NCBI GenBank assembly: GCA_051453625.1
Contig: JBOZIK010000001.1
Location: forward strand, 204,722,753-204,786,752
From: Welwitschia mirabilis
Taxonomy: Eukaryota; Gnetophyta; Gnetopsida; Welwitschiales
DNA length: 64,000 nucleotides
Direction of reading: 5' to 3'
In this document: in pieces, positions 12,161 through 23,215 of the stretch
How positions within the stretch are numbered: position 1 is the stretch's first letter
How the letters are laid out: the number at the start of each line of letters is the position of its first letter
Translations under genes and position numbers: made by a program
Notes under the pieces: generated by a model
What the model was told of the DNA's origin: nothing
Database searches by the model: none
Seen by the model: only the letters and a program-made list of their open reading frames with translations

Positions 12161-13189
12161 AGAAATTTGTTTTCTAATTACCTTGAATAGATCATGGTCA
12201 GCTACAGTAGGTGATGTAATCTATTGATAAACTAGGTTAGTTTAATTAACCTTTGAAAATCTAAAAATAAATTTAAACATCTTCAATCTATTTGAGCATA
12301 AGGAATAGAAACAACATAGGGAGGTATGAAGATTCATTGATATATTTGGCAAAGCCATTCTTATTAAGATTCCCTTTAATTACTATTAAAAAATAAACAT
12401 GAACATCCCCTAAATTCTAATACATGATAATAAGAAGCATAAGAGATGGATAAAATAATGTTATTTGAACCTCTAGACCATTAGGATGTTATAGAGTCAA
12501 ATAAAAATCCAGAAGCCATAGAGCTCAAATAGTCATCATCTAATATGAAATACATCTTTATAGATATAACAAAGTGCTTAATTATCAACAATGAAATAGA
12601 TATGAAAAAAAAAATTGATTAAAATACTTAAGAAAGATGAGAGGACTTTTTCCTGATTACATAAAGATCCTTAAAAAGGAATCTCACTAGTCTTAGTGAT
12701 GAGAGGACTTAGAAAAAATGTATTATGATTAAGGAAACCATCATAATGTTTGAACCCTACATTACTAAAGGTAGTTAAGGCAGAAGTCCATAAGTTTTAA
12801 AAAGAGGGCATAATATATCCTACCTTAGATAGNNNNNNNNNNNNNNNNNNNNNNNNNNNNNNNNNNNNNNNNNNNNNNNNNNNNNNNNNNNNNNNNNNNN
12901 NNNNNNNNNNNNNNNNNNNNNNNNNNNNNNNNAAAGAAGGCATAATATATCCTACCTTAGATAGTGAATGGATAAGTCTAATTATGGTTGTACCACAAAA
13001 ACTAATAAGTGACAATTCTATATTGACTTGAAAAATATCAATGAAAAGATAAAAAAAGCATAAGTTTCCCATATCATACATTACTTGAATTCTAGAAAAA
13101 ACTCTTTAAACATTAATATTATTATTTTATAGATGTGATTAATGGTTATAATTAGATTATTGTAACCACTAAATGTCAATATAAAATAA
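12161..13189 (+). pseudogene. Decayed protease-RT linker of element A, with gap
   Basis: By position this should be the protease-to-RT linker and RT fingers, but stops and shifts are too dense for a confident match. It contains a 100-N gap (12,833-12,932) flanked by the same 32-bp sequence on both sides with one mismatch. Confidence 0.45.
12833..12932. other. Assembly gap, 100 N, between near-identical flanks
   Basis: The 32 bp before the gap (ending CCTACCTTAGATAG) is repeated directly after it with a single difference. This suggests overlapping contig ends or a short tandem repeat rather than missing unique sequence. Confidence 0.9.
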
Positions 13190-13530
13190 CATTTACTTCA
13201 TCCTTTGGAACATGTTCCTTTTGAAGAATATATTTTAGATTATCAAATTAACCCATCACCTTTTAACAAGATATGATATCTATCTATTTTAATAAGTTAT
13301 AAGAAAAAAGTTTCAAAATCTTTATGGATGGTTTTTTAATATATGATGATTATTTTGATCAAACGTTAGGATGTATTCACAAAGTTCTATATGCTTACAA
13401 AATATTTGAAGCTAAGTTGGGAAATAATTATTTCATAATAAAAAGAAACATTATGTTAGATCATATTATGTTAAATATATGAATAACTACAGATATGAAG
13501 AAAATTTAAGTAATCACATCTTTATGAAAT
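13190..13530 (+). pseudogene. Reverse transcriptase remnant (element A)
   Basis: Translating around 13,304-13,470 gives KIFMDGFLIY followed by FDQTLGCIHKVL and a block matching the palm and thumb of plant gypsy RT. The F-M-D-D catalytic box reads F-M-D-G (GGT at 13,330, an A-to-G change), so it would be inactive. Numerous stops flank the block. Confidence 0.8.
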
Positions 13531-13689
13531 CCAACTAATTGAAAAACATTAAGATGATTCCTAGGATATGTTTAGTATTATTAATGATTTATCAAGGATT
13601 TTACAAGAGTTATAAATCCATTATATGAGTTATTGAAAAATGATAAATCTTTTATATGAAATGAGTATATGAAGAGAATCTTAGAACTT

Positions 13690-14075
13690 TGAAGAAAAAA
13701 GTTACTTATGATCAATGCACCTAATTGATGATATGTGTTGACCTAATGTGTGATACTAGTAATGCTACAATTAGTTCCATATTAGGTTCATATATTAAGC
13801 ATAAGTTATATGTCATAAATTACATTTCTAAAATATTGAATTTATCTTAATACTCAAAATAAAATGAATTATTGCAAATTGTAATAGCATTTGATAAATT
13901 TAGATATTACCTTATAGGTTTAAAAAATAAAAGTCTAATTTAAGCATTAAATTTATTATGACTAAATAAATTAATAATTATTAGATTATACATTAATGCC
14001 TGCTTATGTAATAATTCAACTTGGATACTCGAGATAAGTAAGGATGTAAAAACATTTTAGCTAATAATATTTCAT
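13690..14075 (+). pseudogene. RNase H remnant (element A)
   Basis: From 13,746 one frame reads MCDTSNATISSILGS, continues with similarity to the RNase H core, and includes IAFDKFRYYLIG near 13,885-13,920. Further on, FNLDTRDK and GCKN (about 14,010-14,050) match the conserved end of the gypsy RNase H/tether region. The first catalytic Asp (CD) is intact; frames are broken by several stops. Confidence 0.8.
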
Positions 14076-14369
14076 ATTTAAAATTACCTAAATATATAAA
14101 ATTGAGAACATATTTTATGATAAGTTTATAAACAAAAACGTATTTATGAAAAACCATAACCATTTAAATCAAAACCCTTACTATGTAGATATTAGAAATT
14201 TCCTATATATCCTTCATGTGTTGAGAGATTAGTTAAGTGAAGATAAGCAGTTATTTCATAAAAGGATTGAAATCTACATTTAAGAGAATCCATCCTTATA
14301 TGGCAATTAGATGAATGAAATTACATGGTGATGTATTATATAATGGAAACAAATAAAAATTTTACAAAT

Positions 14370-15125
14370 ATGTCATGGTAATAGTTCTAAATGTTATTTC
14401 AATGGAGAGAAGACACTCAAAAGATCTTATAAATAATATTTTATTAGCCAACTCTATTTCGTAATTCTAGAAATCATGTATCAAAGTGTGATAAGTGCAA
14501 AAAAATATGAGGATTACCTTAAAAAAATGAAATTTCTGTAAATTAAATATTATAATGTAAACCATCTAATTTTTGGATAATCAAATTTTATTAGACCTTT
14601 TCTAGAACTAGATGGGTACCAAACATTAGTATTTGTATGGCTTACCTTATAAAATGGACATAAGCTAAAGTAATTAAAGCTAACAATGCTAGAATAGTTA
14701 TGAATTTCTTAAATAATAAATCTTAGAAATATTTTGAACATTCATGATTTTGTATTAGTAATTAAAAAACTCATTTCATTAATTAAGCCATGAAAAATAT
14801 CATTAAATTAATAGACATGTTGCATAAATAAGCAACTTTCTATCATTTCTAAATAAATCGTCAACTGAAAAATGTTAAGTAATAAATTAAAAGAATCTTA
14901 GAGAAGATAATTAAATACAATATACTAGTATAAGAAATTAAATTATGCATTATGGACATATAGTATGATGTAAAAATTTCTTTAGCCTTTACCTCATATT
15001 AATTAGCTTATAGAAAATAATGCTTACTTCCTATAGAAATCCATTTTAAATCTTAGAACATGATGTCTAAGTTAAATCTAAATGATGAAGAAAATATTTA
15101 AAAGAAACTTTTGGAACCTAAAAAA
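14370..15125 (+). pseudogene. Integrase remnant (element A)
   Basis: The frame near 14,572-14,715 contains the eroded W-G-I-D-F-x-G-P-F core (W-I-I-K-F here) followed by AKVIKANNARIVMNFLNNK, typical of plant gypsy integrases. A later frame gives LNYALWTY (about 14,940), the conserved ALWAYRTA-type box, then a charged region ending near 15,180. The catalytic Asp of the first motif is lost. Confidence 0.8.
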
Positions 15126-16172
15126 CTAGATGAAATGAGATATCATGAAATAAATTATCAACAAATTTTAAAAAAGTAACTAAAGTATTAGCATGAAAAG
15201 AAACTTTGATGATATAATTTCAAACTAAGAGATAAAGATTTATTATAGAACCTAACATAACAAAATTTCTTAGAAAACTAATTTTCCAATGGGAAGAAAT
15301 CCGTAAGGTTGTTAAAGTAATTTGAAATAAGTATATAGTTATTAGAAGCTTAACTGATGAATAACCATTTCTTATAAGTGGATAATGATTAAAAATATAT
15401 CATGAGAATAAGCCACAAGACCTTTACATAGTTCTTGAAGAACCTTATAGATCTAATGATGAAATTAGTACTGAAAAATCCATCCCACTAGAAATTATTC
15501 AACCTACTTTTAGCATTGCTTGAATTATTTTTGTATTTAAATAAGTATTTTACACATTTATTTTACTATCTTTTTTAACTATATAGGAATTAAGTTATCT
15601 TGATATTTTCCTATTTGTATCAGGTTCTTAGTCAAAAGAGTGTTAGTTTTGAATTTAAAACATATATGCAAGTCTAATAGTAATGTACATCACACTCAAC
15701 AATAACCTAATCAATTAATATTTAGTTTTATAATTTCCATAATTACTTATTTATACTAGTTACTAATAGTCACATAAAAGAAAACTCTCTATATTATACT
15801 ATAACAAAAAAAAGGAAAAATATATATAATAATAAAAAAAGTCATGTTCTATAGCAAGTGCACCAGAGAAAATATTACTAAGAGGGATATTGTGTAAAAT
15901 AATGGCTACTAGAACTCCATTTAAGGGTCATTTGACTAGGATCTATATTACGTCTTTTGGTCGTTACTATTCTCATAACAACATATGTTAGCTATTTAAA
16001 AAAAAAACAATAAGTGAGTAAGTGAGTTACTGTGCATGTGTTGTATGTATAAGAAAACGATGGAGAGAGTAATAATAAGTTTCTTTCATGTAACATGAGC
16101 TTATTATTCTCTTCTATTAAGCCTTTATTTCCCATGATCTTATACCATATTGATCTATATTATACTTTATGG
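15126..16172 (+). other. Integrase C-terminal tail and unassigned 3' flank of element A
   Basis: The first ~400 bases keep short charged fragments typical of the post-core integrase region. Beyond about 15,520 nothing is recognised. No LTR of element A was identified. The stretch ends at the CTTGC target site of element B, so element A or its flank was probably the insertion target. Confidence 0.5.
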
Positions 16173-16177
16173 CTTGC

Positions 16178-17444
16178 TATTATGCTATTAAATTGTATGT
16201 ATTTAATAGGTTATTTTGAGTAGTTTTGTAGGACATTAGATAGGTTTATCCTGAGTTTTAATGATAATGAATTGCCAAGGCAAATGTCACAAAAACATGA
16301 AATCTTCATTATATTAGACAAAATTTGAATAAATTTAAAATAATTCCTATTTAAAACAATAGTACTACAATTAAAGAGGCTAATGTAATATAAGAAATAT
16401 TTTACAAAAGCCTATCACCATCCTAATTATCTGGATGACTATATAGATAACAAAAACACTTAAGCTAAGGAGGATGCTTATTGGATCAATCTGGCAACTG
16501 ATGTGGAACTCATATGATGTTGTATTATCTCATTGCTATCTAAATAACTAATAGGACAACACCTAAAATAAACATTTCATCAAACTTCACCAAACTATGG
16601 CTATGTGGCTTTCATATTCTTGTATGATTATTAGGATTGTTAGTGTATCTGCTTGTATTTTGTACTTTTAAAGTCTATTTTATAATAAATATCATCTTCA
16701 TCCTCAACTCCATTTTCACCTTCTTTAGAACTAAAAATTCTTATAACAGGATATCAAAGAATAGAAGATTCATTCATTATTATTGCAGAGAGATGTCTTC
16801 CTTGGTGTTGGGCTATGTATCCTTCATTGAGGTACTACTAATTTGTAACATGGATGTTGATTCACTTTTAATTGAAACTCTATTTCTATTTTTATTTTGT
16901 TTATTTTGTGCATCTTCCTTGTGGTTTATGTTGCTTCTAATTTTGTTATAACTTCTTTGATGATACAGATCATGAGAACAACCTTTGTTAAGGTTAACAT
17001 TTTTAGTTTAAATGTATTGCATTTTATTTTGTAGATTAACTTTCTATTGTTTTCATATTATGTTTGATGTACCTGATAGCTTAGATTTGCCTAGGTTTGA
17101 TGATGGATTTTCTTAATAAATCTAGGTTATATAGTACTAATCTCTATGATAGGTTAATTTCATAATCATATAAAAGTTGCATTTAGAATAGGACTTGAAT
17201 TTCATTTACATAGTATGTTCATTTACATTGTTATTTTTGCATTGTTATTTTATTCTACATTAAGCTTACATAATGTTTCATTTTGAAATTAATTCTCTTT
17301 CTTCTGGCTTGCACCTTTAATAAGATTATGACATTTAGATTACTCCCATCTATATTAGTGTGATATGTTATGAAAAATCTATATATTTATGATTTAAAGG
17401 ATTTATTTGAAGATGTAACATTTACACAAATATGCATTGCAACA
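16178..17444 (+). mobile_element. 5' LTR of element B
   Basis: 1,267 bp. The first 23 bases align without gaps to the LTR starts at 27,517 and 50,969, with transitions only against the latter. It ends CAACA just before the PBS. It contains a conserved TAATAAATA element near 16,684 that could be a promoter element, and an open frame at 16,637-16,951 (104 codons) whose middle matches a frame in the other family LTRs. I treat that frame as LTR sequence, not a gene. Confidence 0.88.
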
Positions 17445-17447
17445 TCT

Positions 17448-17465
17448 TGGCACTGTTACTAGACA
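17448..17465 (+). mobile_element. tRNA-Asp PBS of element B
   Basis: TGGCACTGTTACTAGACA compared with the plant tRNA-Asp PBS TGGCGCCGTTGCCGGGGA. Six of the seven differences are C-to-T or G-to-A and one is a transversion. It lies 3 bases after the LTR end, as normal. Confidence 0.8.
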
Positions 17466-18147
17466 AGGCTACTTAAATTTTAAGGATTGTCATTACTCAG
17501 GAACATCATTTGGATTCTAATTTAAGTATTTACCTATAATAGCATTGTATTATTATAGTATAAATGTAGGTTTTTGTTTTCACATTTTTTGTTTTATGAA
17601 AGAAATGCCCTATCATCCCCTTAATCATCTAAATGACGTGTGGCGATAACGACCTATGTAACTTAGGGTTTTTATTTTTCTTAAGAACTAGGGGTTTTCC
17701 ATCATCTTTTCTTTTATCTAGATGACTCAGTAAATGACTATCTATTTTCATTTTATGTTATTTTATGATTTTATTTTTTTTTGTTTTTTGTTTTCATTTT
17801 TTTATGTCTATTGTTATCTAGGTACATCATCTGAACAACCACTAAGATAATGCTTTTAGAAATAGGATTGAACATGCTAGGACATGCTAAATCCTGGTGA
17901 AAAAGCAAAATATCAATGAGAGCACCTTTTAATCAAAGCAAACATCTGAGAAGATTTGGTCGAGTATGAATTTGACCTAGGACTCACACCTTAAGTAAAT
18001 ATAATATTTCAAGAGTTAAATAACAAGATTTTTCTTCATTTATTATTTCAAAATCTAATTTTTCAAAAGATAGTTTAAATGAAATTCATTTTATTCCAAT
18101 GTCAAGTTTATCAAAAATAGAAATAGGTTAATTCTCCTATTTTTATC
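17466..18147 (+). other. Untranslated leader of element B
   Basis: No coding sequence recognised. The segment near 17,830-17,900 is similar to 52,610-52,690 in element C (shared AACATGCTAGGAC-type block), confirming that the two elements are relatives. Confidence 0.6.
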
Positions 18148-19260
18148 AGAACCTCTACTACTATTCCTATAAATTCTAATGCTAATGTCACCCTTAAAGA
18201 ACTTATTATAAATAAGAAATGTGAAATTAAAACCCATTTTACCCTACCTCTAGGTAAGGATATTAAGTTAAGAAATTTAAATGCTTATCATATTTTTAAT
18301 GGAGAGAACGATAAAGATCCCCTCCAACATATAGCTTACATTGAATAATTACTAGTTATTTCTGAAAATGGTAAAAAATTAATTAGTGATTATACTTATA
18401 TGATTATTTTTCTTATTAATTTCAAAGAAAAAGCTAAACTTTGGCTAATAATTATTCCACATAAGAGTTCAAAGACATAGAACCACATTTAATATGCACT
18501 TATAAAGAGATTTATGAGTGAAAAAACTATAAGAAAAAAATAAAGAAGTAACAAATTTCCAACAACAATCTAATAAATATTATTCCTCCACTTATGAATG
18601 ATTTTTCATCAACATACATTCTAATCTAATAGATTATTTTACTTAAGAAGAATTAGTAAATTATTTCTATAGTGAAATTAATAGCCAAACCAAAAAACTT
18701 GTAGATTTTTCATGTGGAGGAAATTTGATGAATCTAACTTTATAAAATTCATGGAGATTGTTGGAAGAGCTTGTAGAGGTAAGTTAAACTTGGCCTAAAT
18801 CAACACCTAAATAAAATCATATAATAGGTAAAATCATAAAAGATCAAAAGGAGTTAAATAAGAAAATAAGGAAGTGAAAACAAAAAAAGAACCAATGAGT
18901 GTTATTAAAGATTTCACTACAACACTAGAAAAATACACTCAAAAAATACACTCAAATCATCTTAGATGAAAAGGTGTCAATAAATAATCTTAGATGAAAA
19001 GGTGTCAATAACAAAGAGTGTGGTTGTGGTTCCAACTTGTGATTTATGTGAAGAAAACTATCATGTAATAAAATATTATCATCTATTATCCACTTATAAA
19101 GAAAATATTTATGAAGAGATGTGTTCATTCAATCATAGGTCTTCAAACTTTAGAAATCAAAATCAAAGGCAAAATTAAAATAAAAATTAATTTCAACCTA
19201 GGATGATTAGATAACCAAACTTTCAATATTTTGGAAATAAATTTAAGAATTTCAAGTAAA
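18148..19260 (+). pseudogene. Gag of element B, broken
   Basis: A 66-codon open stretch (18,148-18,345) contains NGENDKDPLQHI, the start of the plant retrotransposon Gag domain. Further fragments (AKLWL near 18,430 and an ALIKRFM block near 18,500) continue the family pattern between stops. A CCHC zinc knuckle is visible at 19,038-19,079 as C-D-L-C-E-E-N-Y-H-V-I-K-Y-Y: spacing is correct but the final Cys is Tyr, a G-to-A change. A 28-bp tandem duplication sits just upstream. Gag would form the virus-like particle. Confidence 0.85.
18959..19011 (+). repeat. Tandem duplication, 28-bp period, in gag
   Basis: ATCTTAGATGAAAAGGTGTC is repeated at 18,959 and 18,987 with the adjoining bases. It would shift the gag frame by one base. 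Confidence 0.85.
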
Positions 19261-19561
19261 TCATCTAAATTTTCAACCATTTATAAATATATTTAAGAAT
19301 GCTAACTTTTAAACAAATAACTCAAACTTCTAACTAAGTAACTCAAATTGTTAATAAAGCACATTGAATTCACAACACCAAAATGATCCACCTAGGAATT
19401 CCATTAATAAATTAAGAAAATCTTAAAATAAGACAAATTCAAACATTTAAAATCTTGTTAATGTTCTTTAAAAAACTATGCTTGCAAATTAAAAACCACA
19501 AGGATTGCTTACAACACAATCTTTACCAAACCCTAATGAAGTATGAAAAGATTATAAGGCT
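19261..19561 (+). pseudogene. Gag-protease junction of element B
   Basis: Asparagine-rich fragments downstream of the zinc knuckle align in order with 56,340-56,700 in element C. No intact frame. No independent function recognised. Confidence 0.5.
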
Positions 19562-20345
19562 ATGATAAGGAGTGAAAATGATACATCATTTCTTATGCAT
19601 GAGGCTTTAACGTCCCAAAATGATAAGAACGATAAAGAAGAAAAGAATATTAAAATCTTAGAAAATCATACTTTTCCTTCTCCTTTAAGTAATAACCTTA
19701 ATAAGATAAATTCTTCTGAAGATAAAGATGAGAGATCTACTACTTATTGGCTTAATAGATTAAATACCAATCCTACCTTCGATGAACATCTTAAAGCCTT
19801 AATGTAAAATGTGTGCATAAATTTACCATTTTGGAAACTCTTATAAGAAATTATAAATATTATAAGTTGTGTAAATATCTAATTAGAAGGAAATAAATAT
19901 GAACTATACCTAGTAAAGTCTTCCTAGACCAAGCTATAACCAACTTAGTTTTGTAAAAATGTCTAAAGTTTAAGATTCCAGAGGCAATAAAAATTAGTGT
20001 CATATTACAAGAAAATAAAATAATAAAAAAAGCCTTAATCAATATAGAATCAAATGTGAATATTATGCATTTACACATCTATTAAGGACTTATTTGGAAA
20101 AGAATGGTGGAATATTACTTAGAAAATAGAAAGTTTACAATTAGAGTCTTTGATGTTTCTAAAAAGGATTTAGGTTATGAATTAAATATTGAAGGAGAAA
20201 TTAAGCCAATATTATTTTCATAGCATTTTCCACTTGAAAAGAGATGGTCAATGCTTCATGAGCCTACCTTATTTGATGATCCACTTAAAGTAGAAAATTT
20301 GAAAGTTTTTGATGATGATGAACTCAACTATGTGCATTTAGGTAT
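19562..20345 (+). pseudogene. Protease region of element B, internally deleted
   Basis: An 81-codon open stretch (19,562-19,804) is an acidic, low-complexity pre-protease segment also present at 21,709 and 56,700. The active-site region near 20,035-20,095 reads L-I-N-I-E-S-N-V-N-I-M, where D-x-G would be expected: catalytic Asp is Asn and Gly is Glu, both G-to-A. About 250 bp present in element C (the flap and central part) is missing; the frame resumes with ENRKFTIRVFD near 20,125. Confidence 0.75.
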
Positions 20346-20529
20346 TAACCATTTTAATTAAAATACTAAAGAAACTAAAACTACAATTTATAAATAATTC
20401 CAACAACTAAAAATAATTAAGATTTTATATTTTAAGGAAGGTGATCCACCCTAGTCATCTAGATGATATCCTAATACTATAGTCAACTTTGATTAAAAAA
20501 ATTAATTGAAATTAAAAATATAAAATTAA

Positions 20530-21608
20530 ATTTGAAACCTTTACACAATGGAATTAAATATATCTTTTTGTGTAATGATTACAACAAACTATTAATAATA
20601 AATGAGAATCTTTTTCCTCGATAAGAATCAATTTTAGTCTTACTTTTAAATTGTAAGATTAATGTGTTTGCTTGGTTCCACAAAGATTTAATAGCCATTC
20701 CTACTTCCATTGTTTAACATAAAATCTACCTTAAAGATAATGTAAAACCTATTAGATAACCATATCATAGACTAAATCTTACCCTTAAATAAGTCATAAA
20801 AGGTAAAATCATTAAATTAATGGATGCTATAATTATTTATGTAGTATCTAATAGTGAGTGGATTAGCCCTTTCACAATAGTATCTAAGAAACATGGGAAG
20901 TAGAGAATGTGTATTGATTTTAAAAATCTAAATAAAGTAATAAAGAAAGGTCACTTTCCTTTATCTTTACTTATTTAGATACTTAATAGAATCTAAGGAC
21001 ATGCTTTTTATTACTTTATCAATGGGTATAGTGGTTACAATTAGGTCTGTATAGCTAGTAAGAATCAACCTAAAATAACTTTACTTTACCTTTTGGAACA
21101 TTTGCCTTTAGACACATGCCTTTTAAAATTTATAATGCTTTTGGTACTTAATGTGCAATGATGGGTATCTTTTTTGATATGTTAGAGGATTTAATTGAAA
21201 TTTTTATAGATGACTTCTCAATTTATGGTAAAAACTTTGAACAAATCTTAAGAAGGTTAGAGAGAACCCTTGATATATACATAGAGTGGCCTACATTTAA
21301 GATGGAAGAAAAGTTTATTTCTAATTAAGAATGGAATTATCTTAGATTACCACATTTCTAGTAAAGAAATTTAAATGGACCCTAAAAGAATAAGTATGAT
21401 TAAAAACCTAATTCCTTTAGTAAATATAAAATAAGTTTGATTTTCCTTGGTCATTATGATTTTTATTATTATTTTATTCAGGATCATGCTAAGATTTGTA
21501 AATCCCTTTATTTGTTACTTTTAAAAGATACTAAATTTGAATGGAATAAATCTTGTTAACTTACTTTTAAAACACTTAAAGATAAAATCTTTTCTATACC
21601 TATTGTAA
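20530..21608 (+). pseudogene. Reverse transcriptase of element B, truncated by gap
   Basis: Fragments in conserved order: the linker beginning near 20,530; NSEWISPFTIVSKK (about 20,850); MCIDFKNLNKV (about 20,908); DGYSGYNQ-like block (about 21,030); FGTFAF and the MPF region (about 21,095-21,125). A 57-codon open stretch from 21,158 includes EIFIDDFSIYG with the catalytic D-D pair intact. It then continues through the thumb toward RNase H and stops at the N gap. Stops upstream rule out function. Confidence 0.9.
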
Positions 21609-21708
21609 NNNNNNNNNNNNNNNNNNNNNNNNNNNNNNNNNNNNNNNNNNNNNNNNNNNNNNNNNNNNNNNNNNNNNNNNNNNNNNNNNNNNNNNNNNNN
21701 NNNNNNNN
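21609..21708. other. Assembly gap, 100 N, inside element B pol
   Basis: Placeholder-size gap. To its left pol has reached the RT/RNase H boundary; to its right the sequence returns to the pre-protease segment. The gap therefore hides either a duplication junction or a misjoin. Confidence 0.95.
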
Positions 21709-22680
21709 GGGCTTCAATATCCCAAAATGATAAAAATGATGAAGAAGAAGAGGATATCTAAATATTAGAAAATCATGCTTTCCATTATCCTTTAAATAAT
21801 AAAAAGAAATATTCTTCTCAAGATAAATGTAAGAAACTTGCTACCCTTTGTTTTAATAGAATAAATACTGATCCTATCTTTGATGGACATCTCAAATCCT
21901 TAGTGCAAAATGTAAGCACAAATTTACCATTTTCAAAAAATTTGTAAGAGAATTCTAAATATTCTAAGTTTTGAAAAGATATAACTAGGAGGAAATAAAA
22001 ACAAACTGTACCTAGTAAAGTGTTCCTATCCCAATCTATAAAAAGCTTAGTTTTATAAAAATGTCCAAAGTTTAAGGATTCAAGGGCAGTAATAGTTAGT
22101 GTTACTTAGAAGGAAACAAAAGAATAAAGAAAGACTTAATTAATATAAGAGAAAATTTTAATATTATGCCTTTACACATTTATCAATGACTTAGTTTGAA
22201 AGATAAAATTAAGCCTATAAGGATTATTTTAGAATTAGCAGATACATTAGTGAAGAAACCTTTAGGAGTAATCAAAGATTTGGTAATTTAAATTGAAGAA
22301 TAATTCTATCCAATAGATGTGATTGTAATTAAATTTTATCATAATAGAGATTATCACTACTTCTATATAAACATTCCTATGTAACAATCCATTGTATTAT
22401 CAATACTAGAACTAGAATGATGGAATGTCACTTAGGAAATAAAAAGTTCACCATTAGAGTATTTGATGCTACTAAAAAGTATTTAGATGATGTGTTAAAT
22501 ATAGAAGCATAAATTAATCTAAGTCTATTTTTACAGCATCATCCACTTAAAGAAAGATGGCTAATGCTTCATGAACCTACTTATTTAACATTCCACTTGA
22601 AGTAAAAAACTTGAAAGCTTTTAATGATAATCAACTCAACTATGAGTATTTAGATATTAACTATTATGATTAAGAGAGTA
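21709..22680 (+). pseudogene. Second copy of the protease region in element B
   Basis: Begins in the same pre-protease segment as 19,600 (shared SQNDKND) and runs through the protease. The active-site area reads L-I-N-I-R-E-N-F-N-I-M-P (near 22,138), again Asp to Asn. Unlike the first copy it retains the central part, then KKFTIRVFDATKKYLDD near 22,448-22,495. It differs from the first copy throughout, so it is not a simple assembly echo. Confidence 0.75.
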
Positions 22681-22717
22681 GAGAAACAAAAATTATAAAC
22701 TATGTAGAAGACTAAAA

Positions 22718-23215
22718 TCTAAACGAAAATAAGAAATCTTTGGCTTCTAAACTTAATGATGTTCTTTAGGCTTTTCATAGTATTTAATGTAATTCTCTTT
22801 GTTTTTCACCTTATGAATTTGTATGTGGAAAGATTTGTGTTTTACTTATTGATGTGTGTTATAACTCCTATCAATCTTCTCATCAACTTAATCTTTAGAC
22901 CTTCATAAGAATATTAAAAATATATTAGTCCAACTTGATCACTTAGATGAAAAATGTACTCATGCTATACATTATTAACTAATTTATAAAGCCCAAGCTA
23001 AGTTTAAACATGATAGAAAGTTACTTCATTGAATGTTCAAGCATGATCAACTTTTTCTTTTATACAATACTATAGCTTGTATTTTACATAACAAGTTGAT
23101 CTCTAAATGAATATACCCTTATCTTATAGATAAAATATATTCTAATGGCTCTATTGAGGTTTTCAACTTAGAAACTAAGGAGATTTAAGAAGTTAATGGA
23201 TAAAGGTTTAAAATA
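22718..23215 (+). pseudogene. Integrase C-terminal part of element B
   Basis: Starts abruptly at ASKLNDVL followed by FSPYEFVCGK, the conserved W-S-x-K-L-x-D-A-L-W-A-Y and P-Y-x-L-V-Y-G-K boxes of plant gypsy integrases. It continues with the basic stretch KAQAKFKHDRKLL (about 23,000) and the chromo-like/SH3 end KEIxEVNG (about 23,185-23,200). The rest of RT, RNase H and the integrase catalytic core are missing between here and the second protease copy. Confidence 0.85.

Noticed and set aside
18959-19011. Start of a CRISPR-like or satellite array
   Set aside because: Only two units of 28 bp and located inside gag; a simple local duplication.
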